Source: Johnsonella sp. (GTDB taxonomy: Bacteria > Bacillota > Clostridia > Lachnospirales > Lachnospiraceae). From it: a stretch of DNA of 64,000 bases. This document shows positions 54,065 to 63,200 of the stretch, one piece after another. The position numbers were made by a program, and so were the translations under genes. A model generated the notes under the pieces. It ran no database searches and was not told where the DNA came from. It saw nothing but the letters and a program-made list of their open reading frames with translations. The stretch's first letter is position 1. Every line of letters begins with the position of its first letter. The stretch spans positions 1 through 64,000 of the forward strand of contig JAUMWW010000008.1 in the NCBI GenBank assembly GCA_030529445.1. Direction: 5' to 3'.

Positions 54065-55408
54065 ATGATGCTTATCGGGAACGGAAGAGTCATCACCAGA
54101 GATCCGCAAGCTCCCTTTATCGAAAAGGGGGCGGTACTGATCGACCGTACATTGATCAGGGAAGTAGGAAATCTTGAGGAAATGAAAAAGAAATACGCCG
54201 GCGCCGAGTTTATCGATGCAGGAGGAAAGCTGATCATGCCGGCATATATTAATACGCATGGGCATATCTATTCTTCTTTCGCAAGGGGAATGGCGATTCA
54301 AGCTTATGCTCCGGAGAATTTTTTGGATATTCTGGAGGGGCTTTGGTGGACCCTGGATAAGAATTTAAGCCTTGAGGATGTGTATCTGAGCGCGATGGCA
54401 AGCTATATCGATTGCATCAAAAACGGAGTTGCCACCGTTTTTGATCATCATGCAAGCTTCGGGGCAATCAGAGATTCCTTATTCAAGATTGCGCAGGCGG
54501 CGAAGGAGACGGGAATCAGAAGCTGCCTCTGCTATGAGGTATCGGATCGCGCGGGAGAAGAAAAGGCAAAGGAGGGAATTCTCGAAAATGCCGCATTTAT
54601 CCGATATGCTGCAGAGCAGGATGAGGATATGCTTGCCGGCATGATGGGGCTGCATGCTCAGTTTACTCTCTCCGATCAGACCTTGGCGCTTGCGGCGGAG
54701 CATAAGCCGGAGGAAGTCGGATATCATATCCATGTGGCGGAGGGGATAGAGGATCTGCATTGCTGTCTTAAGCAGCACGGGAAGAGGACGGTGGACAGAC
54801 TGATGGATCACGGCATACTGGGAAGCAGGACTTTGCTTGCGCACTGCATCTATATTAATGAGCATGAGATGAGGCTGATTAAGGATACGGATACGATGGT
54901 GGTGCATAATCCGGAATCGAATATGGGCAATGCATGCGGCTGTCCCCCGAGCATGGAAATATATAAAAAGGGAATCTTATGCGGATTGGGAACGGACGGT
55001 TATACCAATGATATGACGGAAAGTTATAAGGTGGCAAATCTCTTGCATAAGCATCATCTCTGTGATGCAAAAGCCGCATGGGCGGAGATTCCTTCAATGC
55101 TTTTTGAAGGAAATGCGCGTATAGCGGGGCGATATTTTAAGCGCGAGCTCGGCGTCTTAAAAGAAGGCGCGGCGGCGGATCTGATTATCGTAGATTATGA
55201 TCCGCTCACTCCGATGCATGCGGATAATTTAAACGGGCATATACTCTTCGGCATTTGCGGAAGACAGACTCTTTCTACGATAGTGAACGGAAAGTTCCTG
55301 ATGAAAGACAGGGAGCTGATCGGAATAGATGAAGAAAAGATCATGGCGCAGTGCAGGGCTGCGGCAAAAAATCTATGGGGGAGGATAAACGCGGGAAAGC
55401 AAAGATAA
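54065..55408 (+). CDS. ssnA: Putative aminohydrolase SsnA
   Basis: A 447-residue amidohydrolase-superfamily protein. Metal and substrate motifs are NTHGHIYSS near 67, FDHHASFG near 124, HIHVAEG near 225, LAHCIYI near 263 and GTDGYTND near 302. SsnA is linked to purine degradation with YgfK and the molybdenum hydroxylase, and probably deaminates or opens a purine ring (inference from family and context). The ATG at 54065 is chosen because AAGGAGG abuts the earlier ATG at 54056. It starts the plus-strand operon of the island. Confidence 0.92.
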   Translation: MMLIGNGRVITRDPQAPFIEKGAVLIDRTLIREVGNLEEMKKKYAGAEFIDAGGKLIMPAYINTHGHIYSSFARGMAIQAYAPENFLDILEGLWWTLDKNLSLEDVYLSAMASYIDCIKNGVATVFDHHASFGAIRDSLFKIAQAAKETGIRSCLCYEVSDRAGEEKAKEGILENAAFIRYAAEQDEDMLAGMMGLHAQFTLSDQTLALAAEHKPEEVGYHIHVAEGIEDLHCCLKQHGKRTVDRLMDHGILGSRTLLAHCIYINEHEMRLIKDTDTMVVHNPESNMGNACGCPPSMEIYKKGILCGLGTDGYTNDMTESYKVANLLHKHHLCDAKAAWAEIPSMLFEGNARIAGRYFKRELGVLKEGAAADLIIVDYDPLTPMHADNLNGHILFGICGRQTLSTIVNGKFLMKDRELIGIDEEKIMAQCRAAAKNLWGRINAGKQR

Positions 55409-55469
55409 AATCCGCTCACCGGTCGTCAGGGGAAAGAGCTGCGGTGATTCGGTAAAGGAGGAGGAAAGA

Positions 55470-58454
55470 ATGAGTGACAGAATGACACCTATACCATTTG
55501 GGAAACTGCTCGAATGGGTGATGAGAGAAAGAGAAGAATCGGGTACGGTATTTAATCTGCACAAAGCATATCATGCTCCGAAGGCGAAATGGGAAATTTT
55601 CGGAAGGAAGCTCGAAACACTGATCGGTCCCGCAGCCGGTCCGCATACCCAGCTTGCACAGAATATTGCAGCCGCATATTATTCCGGAAGCAGGTTTTTC
55701 GAGTTAAAGACCGTGCAAAAAATAGACGGGGAGGATCTTCCCGTATCGAAGCCCTGTATTAAAGCGGACGATGAAGGCTATAACGTGGAGTGGTCCACGG
55801 AGCTTTATGTGCATCAGGCTTTGGAGGAATATATTAAGTCATGGTTTCTGCTCAAAGTCATGGCAAAAGAATACGATTTGGGAGAGATGGACGGTTTTCA
55901 GTTCAATATGAGCGTGGGGTATGACCTGGAAGGCATTATGCTTCCCAAAATAGATCGTTTCATCGAGACGCTCAAGGATGCCTCTTCCGATAAAACCTTT
56001 TGTGAATGCAAGAGGCATTTAAAAGAAAAGCTGCCCCTCTTTAAGAAGCTTCGTGAGGAGGATATCGATAATATAGAGCCGCAGATCTGCAAATCCGTTA
56101 CCCTCTCCACATTGCACGGCTGCCCGCCGGATGAGATAGAGAGGATCGCTTCGTATCTGCTCAAAGAGAAAAAACTGAATACCTTTATTAAATGCAATCC
56201 GACGCTTTTGGGATATGAGTTTGCCAGGAAAACAATGGATGAGATGGGATATGATTATCTTTCCTTCGGCGAATTTCATTTTCAAAACGACCTGCAATGG
56301 AAAGATGCGGTTCCCATGCTTCGGAGGCTGATCAGGCTTTCGGAAGAAAGAGGGCTTGCATTCGGAGTCAAGCTTACCAATACCTTCCCCGTCGATATTA
56401 AAGAAGGGGAACTGCCCGGGCAGGAGATGTATATGTCCGGAAAATCGCTCTATCCTCTCTCCTTCTCCCTTGCTTCAAAGCTGAGCAAAGAATTTGAAGG
56501 GAAGCTGAGAATATCGTATTCGGGCGGAGCGGATTATTTTAATATCAAAGAGATTGCGGACTGCGGCATATGGCCGATTACGATGGCGACGACCCTGCTG
56601 AAAACAGGAGGATATGAGAGGATCCGCCAGATGGCGCTTGCTCTGGAATCGACCTCTTCCTCCTTTAGAGGAGTGGATGTAAAAAAGACGGAAGGAAGAG
56701 CGGCTCGGATCGCAAAAGACAAAAGGCATATCCAGAGCATAAAGCCCATGCCTTCAAGGAAGACGAAAAAAAAGCTTCCGCTTTATAATTGCTTTATGGC
56801 TCCCTGTAAAGAGGGCTGCCCCATCCGTCAGGATATTACCTCCTATATGCAACTCGGGGCAAAGGGAGAATATCAAAAGGCGATGAAGGTGATTACGGAC
56901 AGAAATCCTCTGCCCTGGATCACGGGCATATTATGCTCCCATCCCTGCATGAGCAAGTGTACGAGGAATTTTTATGAAGAGCCCGTGCATATCAGGGAGA
57001 TGAAGCTGCTCTGTGCGAAATCGGGATATGAAGAGTATATTGATACCCTGAGCCCGGCTCCCCCCGCATCGGAGAAAAAACTTGCAATTGTCGGAGGAGG
57101 ACCCGCCGGTCTTGCCGCGGCATATTTTTGCACGAGGGCGGGGCTGAAGACAACGATTTTTGAAAAAGAAGAAGAACCGGGCGGAATCGTCCGCCATATG
57201 ATACCGGGCTTCAGAATAGAGGATTCTGCCATACAAAAAGATATTGATCTGGTGCTCAGGTACGGGGCGGAGGTCAGGACGGGGGTTGAAATCAGAGATA
57301 TTGCGCAGCTTAAGAGGCAGGGATTCGATTATATTATTCTTGCAATAGGCGCGCATAAGCAGAGCAGGCTCAGGATGGAGGAAGGAGAGGCTCTCAATGC
57401 GCTTGCATTTCTGAAGGAATATAAAAAAAGCGGAGGAAATCTGGATTTGGGAGAGAGCGTTGCGGTGATAGGAGGAGGAAATACCGCGATGGATACGGCA
57501 AGGGCGGCGCTGAGAAATAAAGGCGTAAAAAAAGTATATCTGGTCTACAGAAGAACCAAAAGATATATGCCCGCCGAAGAAGAGGAATTGTCGGATGCGA
57601 TTGCGGACGGAGTGGAGCTTAAGGAGCTTCTTTCTCCCCTCAGGCATAGGGAGGGGGTGCTCGAATGTGAAATCATGGAGCTTTCGGATAGGGATGCTTC
57701 GGGAAGAAGAGCTGTGCTCCCAAGCGGAAAAAGGATGAGCCTTAAGGCGGATACCGTCATTGCGGCATTGGGAGAAGAGGTGGATACGGAATTTTTAAAA
57801 GAAAATAAAATCAATCTCTCCGAAAGAGGAAAGGCTTTCTTTAACAGTGAAACGATGGAATCCTCCCGCAGCGATGTTTATCTGGCAGGAGATTGCAGCA
57901 GAGGTCCGGCGACGGTGGTTGAGGCGATTGCGGATGCGATCAGAGCGGCGGAGGCGATCCTGCAAAAAGAAATCGCTCCCCAAAATCCGCCTCTGAGGGA
58001 TATCGAGCATATTTACCGGATTAAGTCCGTACTGGAGGACAGGAACCCGGGAGCAAAAGAGGGAGAGAGATGCCTTAATTGTGCTGTGGTTTGTGAAAAC
58101 TGCGTAGAGGTCTGCCCGAACAGGGCAAATGTATCGATTAAAACGCGGGGTTCCGAGATGAGACAGATCATTCATCTGGACTATCTTTGCAATGAATGCG
58201 GAAACTGCAGGAGCTTCTGCCCTTATGACAGCGCCCCCTATCTGGATAAGCTGACTTATTTTGAAAGGGAAGAAGATCTGAATAACAGCAAAAATGAGGG
58301 TTTTACCTTCATAGGAGAAGAAAAGGTTAAGCTTCGCTATTTGGGAGAAATTTCCGTGCTCGATCTGCGCGCTCCCGATCCGAAAATAGAGAAGGGAGTC
58401 ATTGATATCATAGAGAGTTTCTTAAGCGGATATTCTTATATGATGTTGAAATAA
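55470..58454 (+). CDS. ygfK: YgfK, multi-domain flavin/Fe-S oxidoreductase subunit
   Basis: A 994-residue protein named as putative selenate reductase subunit YgfK. Residues about 1-420 resemble a dihydroorotate/dihydropyrimidine-dehydrogenase-type barrel. Residues about 430-530 are a cysteine-rich GltD-like region (CKEGCPIRQDI, CSHPCMSKC). Residues 530-850 hold two dinucleotide-binding folds (AIVGGGPAGLAAAYF; VAVIGGGNTAMDTA). The end has two 4Fe-4S motifs (CVEVCPNRA and CNECGNCRSFCP). It probably passes electrons between NAD(P) and the molybdenum hydroxylase encoded next, which has no FAD domain of its own. AGGAGG precedes the ATG. Confidence 0.94.
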   Translation: MSDRMTPIPFGKLLEWVMREREESGTVFNLHKAYHAPKAKWEIFGRKLETLIGPAAGPHTQLAQNIAAAYYSGSRFFELKTVQKIDGEDLPVSKPCIKADDEGYNVEWSTELYVHQALEEYIKSWFLLKVMAKEYDLGEMDGFQFNMSVGYDLEGIMLPKIDRFIETLKDASSDKTFCECKRHLKEKLPLFKKLREEDIDNIEPQICKSVTLSTLHGCPPDEIERIASYLLKEKKLNTFIKCNPTLLGYEFARKTMDEMGYDYLSFGEFHFQNDLQWKDAVPMLRRLIRLSEERGLAFGVKLTNTFPVDIKEGELPGQEMYMSGKSLYPLSFSLASKLSKEFEGKLRISYSGGADYFNIKEIADCGIWPITMATTLLKTGGYERIRQMALALESTSSSFRGVDVKKTEGRAARIAKDKRHIQSIKPMPSRKTKKKLPLYNCFMAPCKEGCPIRQDITSYMQLGAKGEYQKAMKVITDRNPLPWITGILCSHPCMSKCTRNFYEEPVHIREMKLLCAKSGYEEYIDTLSPAPPASEKKLAIVGGGPAGLAAAYFCTRAGLKTTIFEKEEEPGGIVRHMIPGFRIEDSAIQKDIDLVLRYGAEVRTGVEIRDIAQLKRQGFDYIILAIGAHKQSRLRMEEGEALNALAFLKEYKKSGGNLDLGESVAVIGGGNTAMDTARAALRNKGVKKVYLVYRRTKRYMPAEEEELSDAIADGVELKELLSPLRHREGVLECEIMELSDRDASGRRAVLPSGKRMSLKADTVIAALGEEVDTEFLKENKINLSERGKAFFNSETMESSRSDVYLAGDCSRGPATVVEAIADAIRAAEAILQKEIAPQNPPLRDIEHIYRIKSVLEDRNPGAKEGERCLNCAVVCENCVEVCPNRANVSIKTRGSEMRQIIHLDYLCNECGNCRSFCPYDSAPYLDKLTYFEREEDLNNSKNEGFTFIGEEKVKLRYLGEISVLDLRAPDPKIEKGVIDIIESFLSGYSYMMLK

Positions 58455-58503
58455 AACCCGCGAGGGAGGGATTGAGAGCCGAAGAGGAGAGGCAGGGATT
58501 GCC

Positions 58504-61059
58504 ATGAAATGTGTAATCAGGATAAACGGAAGGGAATACCTCAAAGAGGGAGAGCGAAAGCTCATGGATGTGCTCAGAAACGATCTCGGGCTTCGTTCGG
58601 TAAAGGATGGATGCAGCGAAGGCGCCTGCGGAACCTGTACCGTGATTGCCGGGGGAAAGGCGATAAAGGCTTGCGTGCAGAAGGTTGCCCTGTTTGAAGG
58701 CAGGGAGATCATCACTGCGGAAGGGCTCAGCGAGAGAGAAAAAGAAGTGTTTACCTACGCTTTCGGCTCCTGCGGTTCCGTGCAGTGCGGATTTTGCATT
58801 CCCGGAATGATTATGTGTGCGAAAGCGCTGATCGACGGCAATCCGGATCCTTCCAGGGAAGAGGTGATCAGGGCGATTCGGGGAAATCTGTGCAGATGCA
58901 CGGGATATCAGAAGATTATAGAGGGGATTCTTCTTGCCGCAAAGATGCTCAGGGAAGATATCCGTGCAAAGCCCGAGCCGATCAGGGGAATCGGTCAGAG
59001 AGCGTACAGAATAGACAGCGATGCGAAAGTGCTCGGATACGGGGAGTATGTGGATGATATGCAGGTGGAGGGAATGCTTTACGGAGGAGCCCTAAGAAGC
59101 AGATATGCAAGAGCGAGAATCCACAGCATCAATACAAAGAAAGCAAAAGAGCTTCCCGGAATAGAGGCGGTGCTCAAAGCGGAGGATATTCCGGGCTGCA
59201 ACCAAATCGGGCATATCAAGAAGGATTGGTATACCCTCATACCGGAGGGAGAGATTACCAAGTATGCGGGAGACGCGCTTGTTTTGATCGCAGCCAAAAC
59301 GCCGGAGCTGCTGGAAGAGGCAAAGAAGCTGATCGAAGTCGAGTATGAGGAGCTGGAGGGAGTATATTCCGCCGAAGAAGCTCTGCGCGAGGATGCGCCG
59401 AAGGTGCATGAGAAAAGCAATCTCATGGCGCATGAGGTGCTGAAAAGAGGGGATGCGGATAAGGCGATCGCGGAGGCAGCCTTTGTGGTTTCCAATACCT
59501 ATCTGACTCCCGCCAGCGAACATGCTTTTTTGGAACCGGAAGCCGCGCTTGCAATGGTCGATAAAAAGGCAGGAAAGGCAAAGATCTACTCTTCCGATCA
59601 GAGTACCTATCAGACCGCACATGAATGTGCAATGATGCTCGGATTTAAATCGGAGGATATTCATGTGGTGAATAAGCTGGTCGGAGGCGGTTTCGGAGGA
59701 AAGGAGGATATGAGCGTGCAGCATCATGCGGCGCTTTTATCCTACCATACGGGACTGCCGGTCAAAGTCAGGCTGAGCCGGCAGGAGAGCATACAGGTGC
59801 ATCCGAAGAGGCATCAGATGGTCATGAAGTTTACGACCGCCTGTGATAAAGACGGCTATCTGACGGCAATGAAGGCGGAGCTGATCGCGGATACGGGAGC
59901 CTATGCTTCCCTGGGAGGACCGGTTCTGCAAAGAGCCTGCACCCATGCCGCGGGACCGTATCATTACCAAAATATCTATGTCGACGGCAAGGCGGTATAT
60001 ACCAATAATCCTCCGGCGGGAGCCTTCAGAGGCTTCGGAGTAACACAGAGTTGCTTTGCGACGGAATGCAATATCACGATGCTTGCGCAGAAGCTGGGGA
60101 TGAGCCCTTGGGAATTCAGATATAAAAATGCGATCAGACCGGGGCAGGAGCTTCCGAACGGTCAGATCGCCACGGCGTCCACCGCTCTTGCGCAGACCTT
60201 GGAAGCGGTAAAAGAGGTGTATGAGAAGGAAAAATACGCCGGCATAGCCTGCGCGATGAAGAATTCCGGAGTGGGAGTGGGCCTGCCCGACTGGGGGAGA
60301 TGTCTCCTGAAAGTTGAGGGAGGAAAAGTACATATTTTCAGCGGAGCTTCGGATATCGGACAGGGTTTGGGAACCGTTTTGGTTCAATTTGTCTGTGAAA
60401 CGCTTAAAATTACCGGAGACGATGTGGTATACGAGGATGCGCAGACGAATTACGCACCGGATTCCGGAGTAACTTCCGGCTCGAGGCAGACGCTCATTAC
60501 CGGAGAAGCCACCATCAGAGCCTGCAAAGAGCTGCTCAAGGATTTGGAAGGAAAAAAGCTGGAAGATCTCAACGGGAGAGAATATTACGGAGAGTATCTG
60601 GCAGCGACGGATCCCATGGGTTCCGCGAAGAAAAATCCCGTTTCCCATGTTGCCTACGGTTATGCGACGCATGTGGTGGTCTTAAATGAGGACGGAAGCT
60701 TAAAGAAGGTGGTTGCGGCTCATGATGTGGGAAGAGCGATCAATCCGATGAGCACGGAGGGGCAGATTGAAGGCGGGGTGGTCATGAGTCTGGGATTTGC
60801 ATTGACCGAAAAATTCCCCACGGAGAAAGGAATCCCGAAAGTAAAACTGGGAACCATGGGTATATTCAAGGCGGATAAGGTTCCGGAAATCGAAAGCATC
60901 CTGATCGAAAACAATCCGGATTCTCTTGCCTACGGCGCAATAGGGATAGGGGAGATCGTCTGCATTCCTACCGCTCCCGCAGTACAGGCAGCATATTATC
61001 GATATGATAAGGTATTCAGAAAGAGCCTGCCCTTGGAAAATACCGCATACAGAAAATAA
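58504..61059 (+). CDS. xdhD: Selenium-dependent molybdenum hydroxylase, XdhD type
   Basis: This 851-residue protein fuses a 2Fe-2S unit to a molybdopterin catalytic unit. Residues 1-160 carry the plant-type cluster CSEGACGTC near 40 and the second cluster, CGFC near 98 and CRCTG near 130. Residues about 165-845 are the xanthine-dehydrogenase-like Mo domain with GGGFGGKED, AFRGFGVTQ and the catalytic Glu in GIGEIVC. There is no FAD domain. This matches the Se-dependent xanthine dehydrogenase family. Its neighbours YqeB and YqeC are the marker genes for the selenium form. Substrate is a purine, probably xanthine or hypoxanthine (inference). Confidence 0.92.
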   Translation: MKCVIRINGREYLKEGERKLMDVLRNDLGLRSVKDGCSEGACGTCTVIAGGKAIKACVQKVALFEGREIITAEGLSEREKEVFTYAFGSCGSVQCGFCIPGMIMCAKALIDGNPDPSREEVIRAIRGNLCRCTGYQKIIEGILLAAKMLREDIRAKPEPIRGIGQRAYRIDSDAKVLGYGEYVDDMQVEGMLYGGALRSRYARARIHSINTKKAKELPGIEAVLKAEDIPGCNQIGHIKKDWYTLIPEGEITKYAGDALVLIAAKTPELLEEAKKLIEVEYEELEGVYSAEEALREDAPKVHEKSNLMAHEVLKRGDADKAIAEAAFVVSNTYLTPASEHAFLEPEAALAMVDKKAGKAKIYSSDQSTYQTAHECAMMLGFKSEDIHVVNKLVGGGFGGKEDMSVQHHAALLSYHTGLPVKVRLSRQESIQVHPKRHQMVMKFTTACDKDGYLTAMKAELIADTGAYASLGGPVLQRACTHAAGPYHYQNIYVDGKAVYTNNPPAGAFRGFGVTQSCFATECNITMLAQKLGMSPWEFRYKNAIRPGQELPNGQIATASTALAQTLEAVKEVYEKEKYAGIACAMKNSGVGVGLPDWGRCLLKVEGGKVHIFSGASDIGQGLGTVLVQFVCETLKITGDDVVYEDAQTNYAPDSGVTSGSRQTLITGEATIRACKELLKDLEGKKLEDLNGREYYGEYLAATDPMGSAKKNPVSHVAYGYATHVVVLNEDGSLKKVVAAHDVGRAINPMSTEGQIEGGVVMSLGFALTEKFPTEKGIPKVKLGTMGIFKADKVPEIESILIENNPDSLAYGAIGIGEIVCIPTAPAVQAAYYRYDKVFRKSLPLENTAYRK

Positions 61060-61102
61060 AAAGATAGAAAAGCCAAAGAAAGCGGATAAAATGGTGAATA
61101 AA

Positions 61103-62470
61103 ATGAAAATTTTACTGAAAGGCGGAAACGTGGTTTCCGAATATGATGTGCAAAGAAAAGATATTCTGATAGAAGGAGAGAAAATAGCAAAGCTGGGAGA
61201 GGGGATAGAAGATCCCGAAGCCAGGGTAATCGATGTAAGCAATAAGCTGCTTTTTCCGGGATTTATCGACGCACACACCCATTTTGACCTTCATGTGGCG
61301 GGAACGGTTGCCGCGGACGGATTTGCCAGCGGAACAAGGGCCGCGCTTGCGGGAGGGACGACGGTAATCATCGATTTTGCAACGCAGTATAAGGGACAGG
61401 GTCTCAAAGAAGCTTTGGAGCATTGGCATAGCAAAGTATCCGCCGCTTCCTGCGACTACGGATTTCATCTTGCGATTACGGACTGGAACGAGGAAATTAA
61501 AAGAGAGCTTGAAGAAGTCGTCAAAGGCGGAGTTACCAGCTTTAAGCTCTATATGACCTATGATGAGGTTTATCTGGATGACGGAAGAATCTATGAGGTT
61601 TTGAAACGCCTGGGAGAATTAAAGGTCTTCTCCGGCGTGCACTGTGAGAATAAATACCTGATCGATGCGCTCGGCGCGCAGGAGGAGGCAGGGGGCAGGC
61701 TCTCACCCTCTTCCCATCCGCTGAGCAGACCGGGGCTTGTGGAGGCGGAGGCGGTATCCAGACTTTTTAAGATTGCAAGGCTGGCGGATGCGAGAGTGAT
61801 GATTGTGCATCTTTCTTCCAAGGAGGCGCTGGAAGAGGTGATCGAAGCGAGGAAGAAGGGGCAGGCGTTTTTTGCGGAAACCTGCCCTCAATATCTTTTA
61901 TTGGATGATTCCGTGTATTCTCTGCCTGATTTTGAAGGTGCAAAATACGTCCTCTCTCCCCCGATCAGGAAGGAGGAGGACAGCCGGAGGCTTTGGCAGG
62001 CACTCAGAGAGGGATATATCGATACGATAGCGACGGATCACTGCAGCTTTACGATGGAGCAAAAAAGAGCGGGAGAAGCTGATTTCCGCAAGATTCCTAA
62101 CGGCATGCCGGGTGTGGAAGCGAGAGCGGAAGTGCTGATGGATATCGCGATCAATCGGGAAGGACTGAGCTACCCGCAGATGTGCAGGCTCTTATCCGCA
62201 AATGCCGCAAAAATTTACGGATTATACCCGAACAAGGGAGTGCTTCAGGAAGGAGCGGATGCGGATATCGTGGTTTGGGATCCTGAATATGAATGGGTTA
62301 TGAGTGCGGATAATCAGCTCAGCCTCTGCGATTACTGTCCCTTTGAGGGAAGAAAAATCAGAGGAATAGCGGAGAAAGTCTTTCTTCACGGGAAAGAAGC
62401 CGCATGCCGCCATAAGGTTATTTTGGAGAATCAGGGAAAATATCTTAAGAGGGAGCTTCCCTATGTATAG
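61103..62470 (+). CDS. hydA: Dihydropyrimidinase/D-hydantoinase family hydrolase
   Basis: A 455-residue cyclic amidohydrolase. It has the dinuclear metal motif DAHTHFDLH near 56, a carbamylated Lys in TSFKLYMTY near 146, His in GVHCENKYL and in IVHLSSKEA, and the metal Asp in ATDHCSF near 310. In purine islands this enzyme (HydA/HyuA) opens a five- or six-membered cyclic amide ring. The ATG at 61103 has GGTGA 5 bp upstream; the ATG at 61091 is the alternative. It overlaps yqeC by 8 bp. Confidence 0.93.
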   Translation: MKILLKGGNVVSEYDVQRKDILIEGEKIAKLGEGIEDPEARVIDVSNKLLFPGFIDAHTHFDLHVAGTVAADGFASGTRAALAGGTTVIIDFATQYKGQGLKEALEHWHSKVSAASCDYGFHLAITDWNEEIKRELEEVVKGGVTSFKLYMTYDEVYLDDGRIYEVLKRLGELKVFSGVHCENKYLIDALGAQEEAGGRLSPSSHPLSRPGLVEAEAVSRLFKIARLADARVMIVHLSSKEALEEVIEARKKGQAFFAETCPQYLLLDDSVYSLPDFEGAKYVLSPPIRKEEDSRRLWQALREGYIDTIATDHCSFTMEQKRAGEADFRKIPNGMPGVEARAEVLMDIAINREGLSYPQMCRLLSANAAKIYGLYPNKGVLQEGADADIVVWDPEYEWVMSADNQLSLCDYCPFEGRKIRGIAEKVFLHGKEAACRHKVILENQGKYLKRELPYV

Positions 62471-63200
62471 GAAGAAAATGGTGATCGCCTTTGTCGGAGC
62501 GGGAGGAAAGACCAGCACCATGTACAGATTGGCGGATAAGTATGCGGCAAGAGGGAAGAAAGTGATCGTAACGACCTCGACCCATATATTGAAGGATGAG
62601 AATTTTATCGAAATAGAGCGTGCAGGAGAGCTTGCGCATGCGGGAAAGGAGCTCTTTGCTTCCCGCCCTTTTCTCAGCGTGGGAAAGGATGAGGGCAGAA
62701 AGATCGGCAGTCTTGCCGGGGAAGAGATCGACAGGCTGCGGGATTATGCGGATATTGTTTTGGTTGAGGCAGACGGTGCAAAGCGCCTGCCTCTTAAGCT
62801 TCCCAGAGAAGGTGAGCCGCAGATCCCCGATTCCTGCAATTTGGTATTCGTTTGTGCGGGGCTTGACTGTATCGGTGAGACGCTCGAAAGCTGCTGTCTT
62901 CGCTATGAATACGCCAAGGATTTATTCGGGTGGGAGCCGCAGCACAGGGTTTCGGAAGAAGATCTTGCCGCCCTGCTCTGTGATGAGAGAGGAGGGCTTA
63001 AGTGTGTAGGAGAGCGGGAGATTGTCTTTTTGCTGAATAAGGCGGATCATCCGCGGAGGCTGGAGTCGGCATACAGGGTGAGATCCTGTATCATCCGATG
63101 TATGAAAGAAAAGGAAATAAAAAATAAATATAAGATCTGCATTACTTCGAACAGATACCCTGGAAAGAGATTTGTGAAAGGAGGAGGCAGTGATGTATAA
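62463..63200 (+). CDS. yqeC: Selenium cofactor accessory protein YqeC
   Basis: A 245-residue P-loop protein of the YqeC family, found almost only with selenium-dependent molybdenum hydroxylases. It has Walker A GAGGKTSTM near 11-19, TTSTHI in the next strand, VEADGAKRLPLK near 99-110 and VFLLNKADH near 190. It may assist in making or inserting the selenium-containing cofactor; the reaction is unknown. GAGGGAG lies 7 bp upstream of the ATG. It overlaps hydA by 8 bp and yqeB by 8 bp, so the three are translationally coupled. Confidence 0.93.
   Translation: MYRKKMVIAFVGAGGKTSTMYRLADKYAARGKKVIVTTSTHILKDENFIEIERAGELAHAGKELFASRPFLSVGKDEGRKIGSLAGEEIDRLRDYADIVLVEADGAKRLPLKLPREGEPQIPDSCNLVFVCAGLDCIGETLESCCLRYEYAKDLFGWEPQHRVSEEDLAALLCDERGGLKCVGEREIVFLLNKADHPRRLESAYRVRSCIIRCMKEKEIKNKYKICITSNRYPGKRFVKGGGSDV

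Noticed and set aside
58504-61059. In-frame UGA selenocysteine in the molybdenum hydroxylase
   Set aside because: The frame is continuous with no internal stop; in this family selenium is a labile part of the cofactor, not a selenocysteine.
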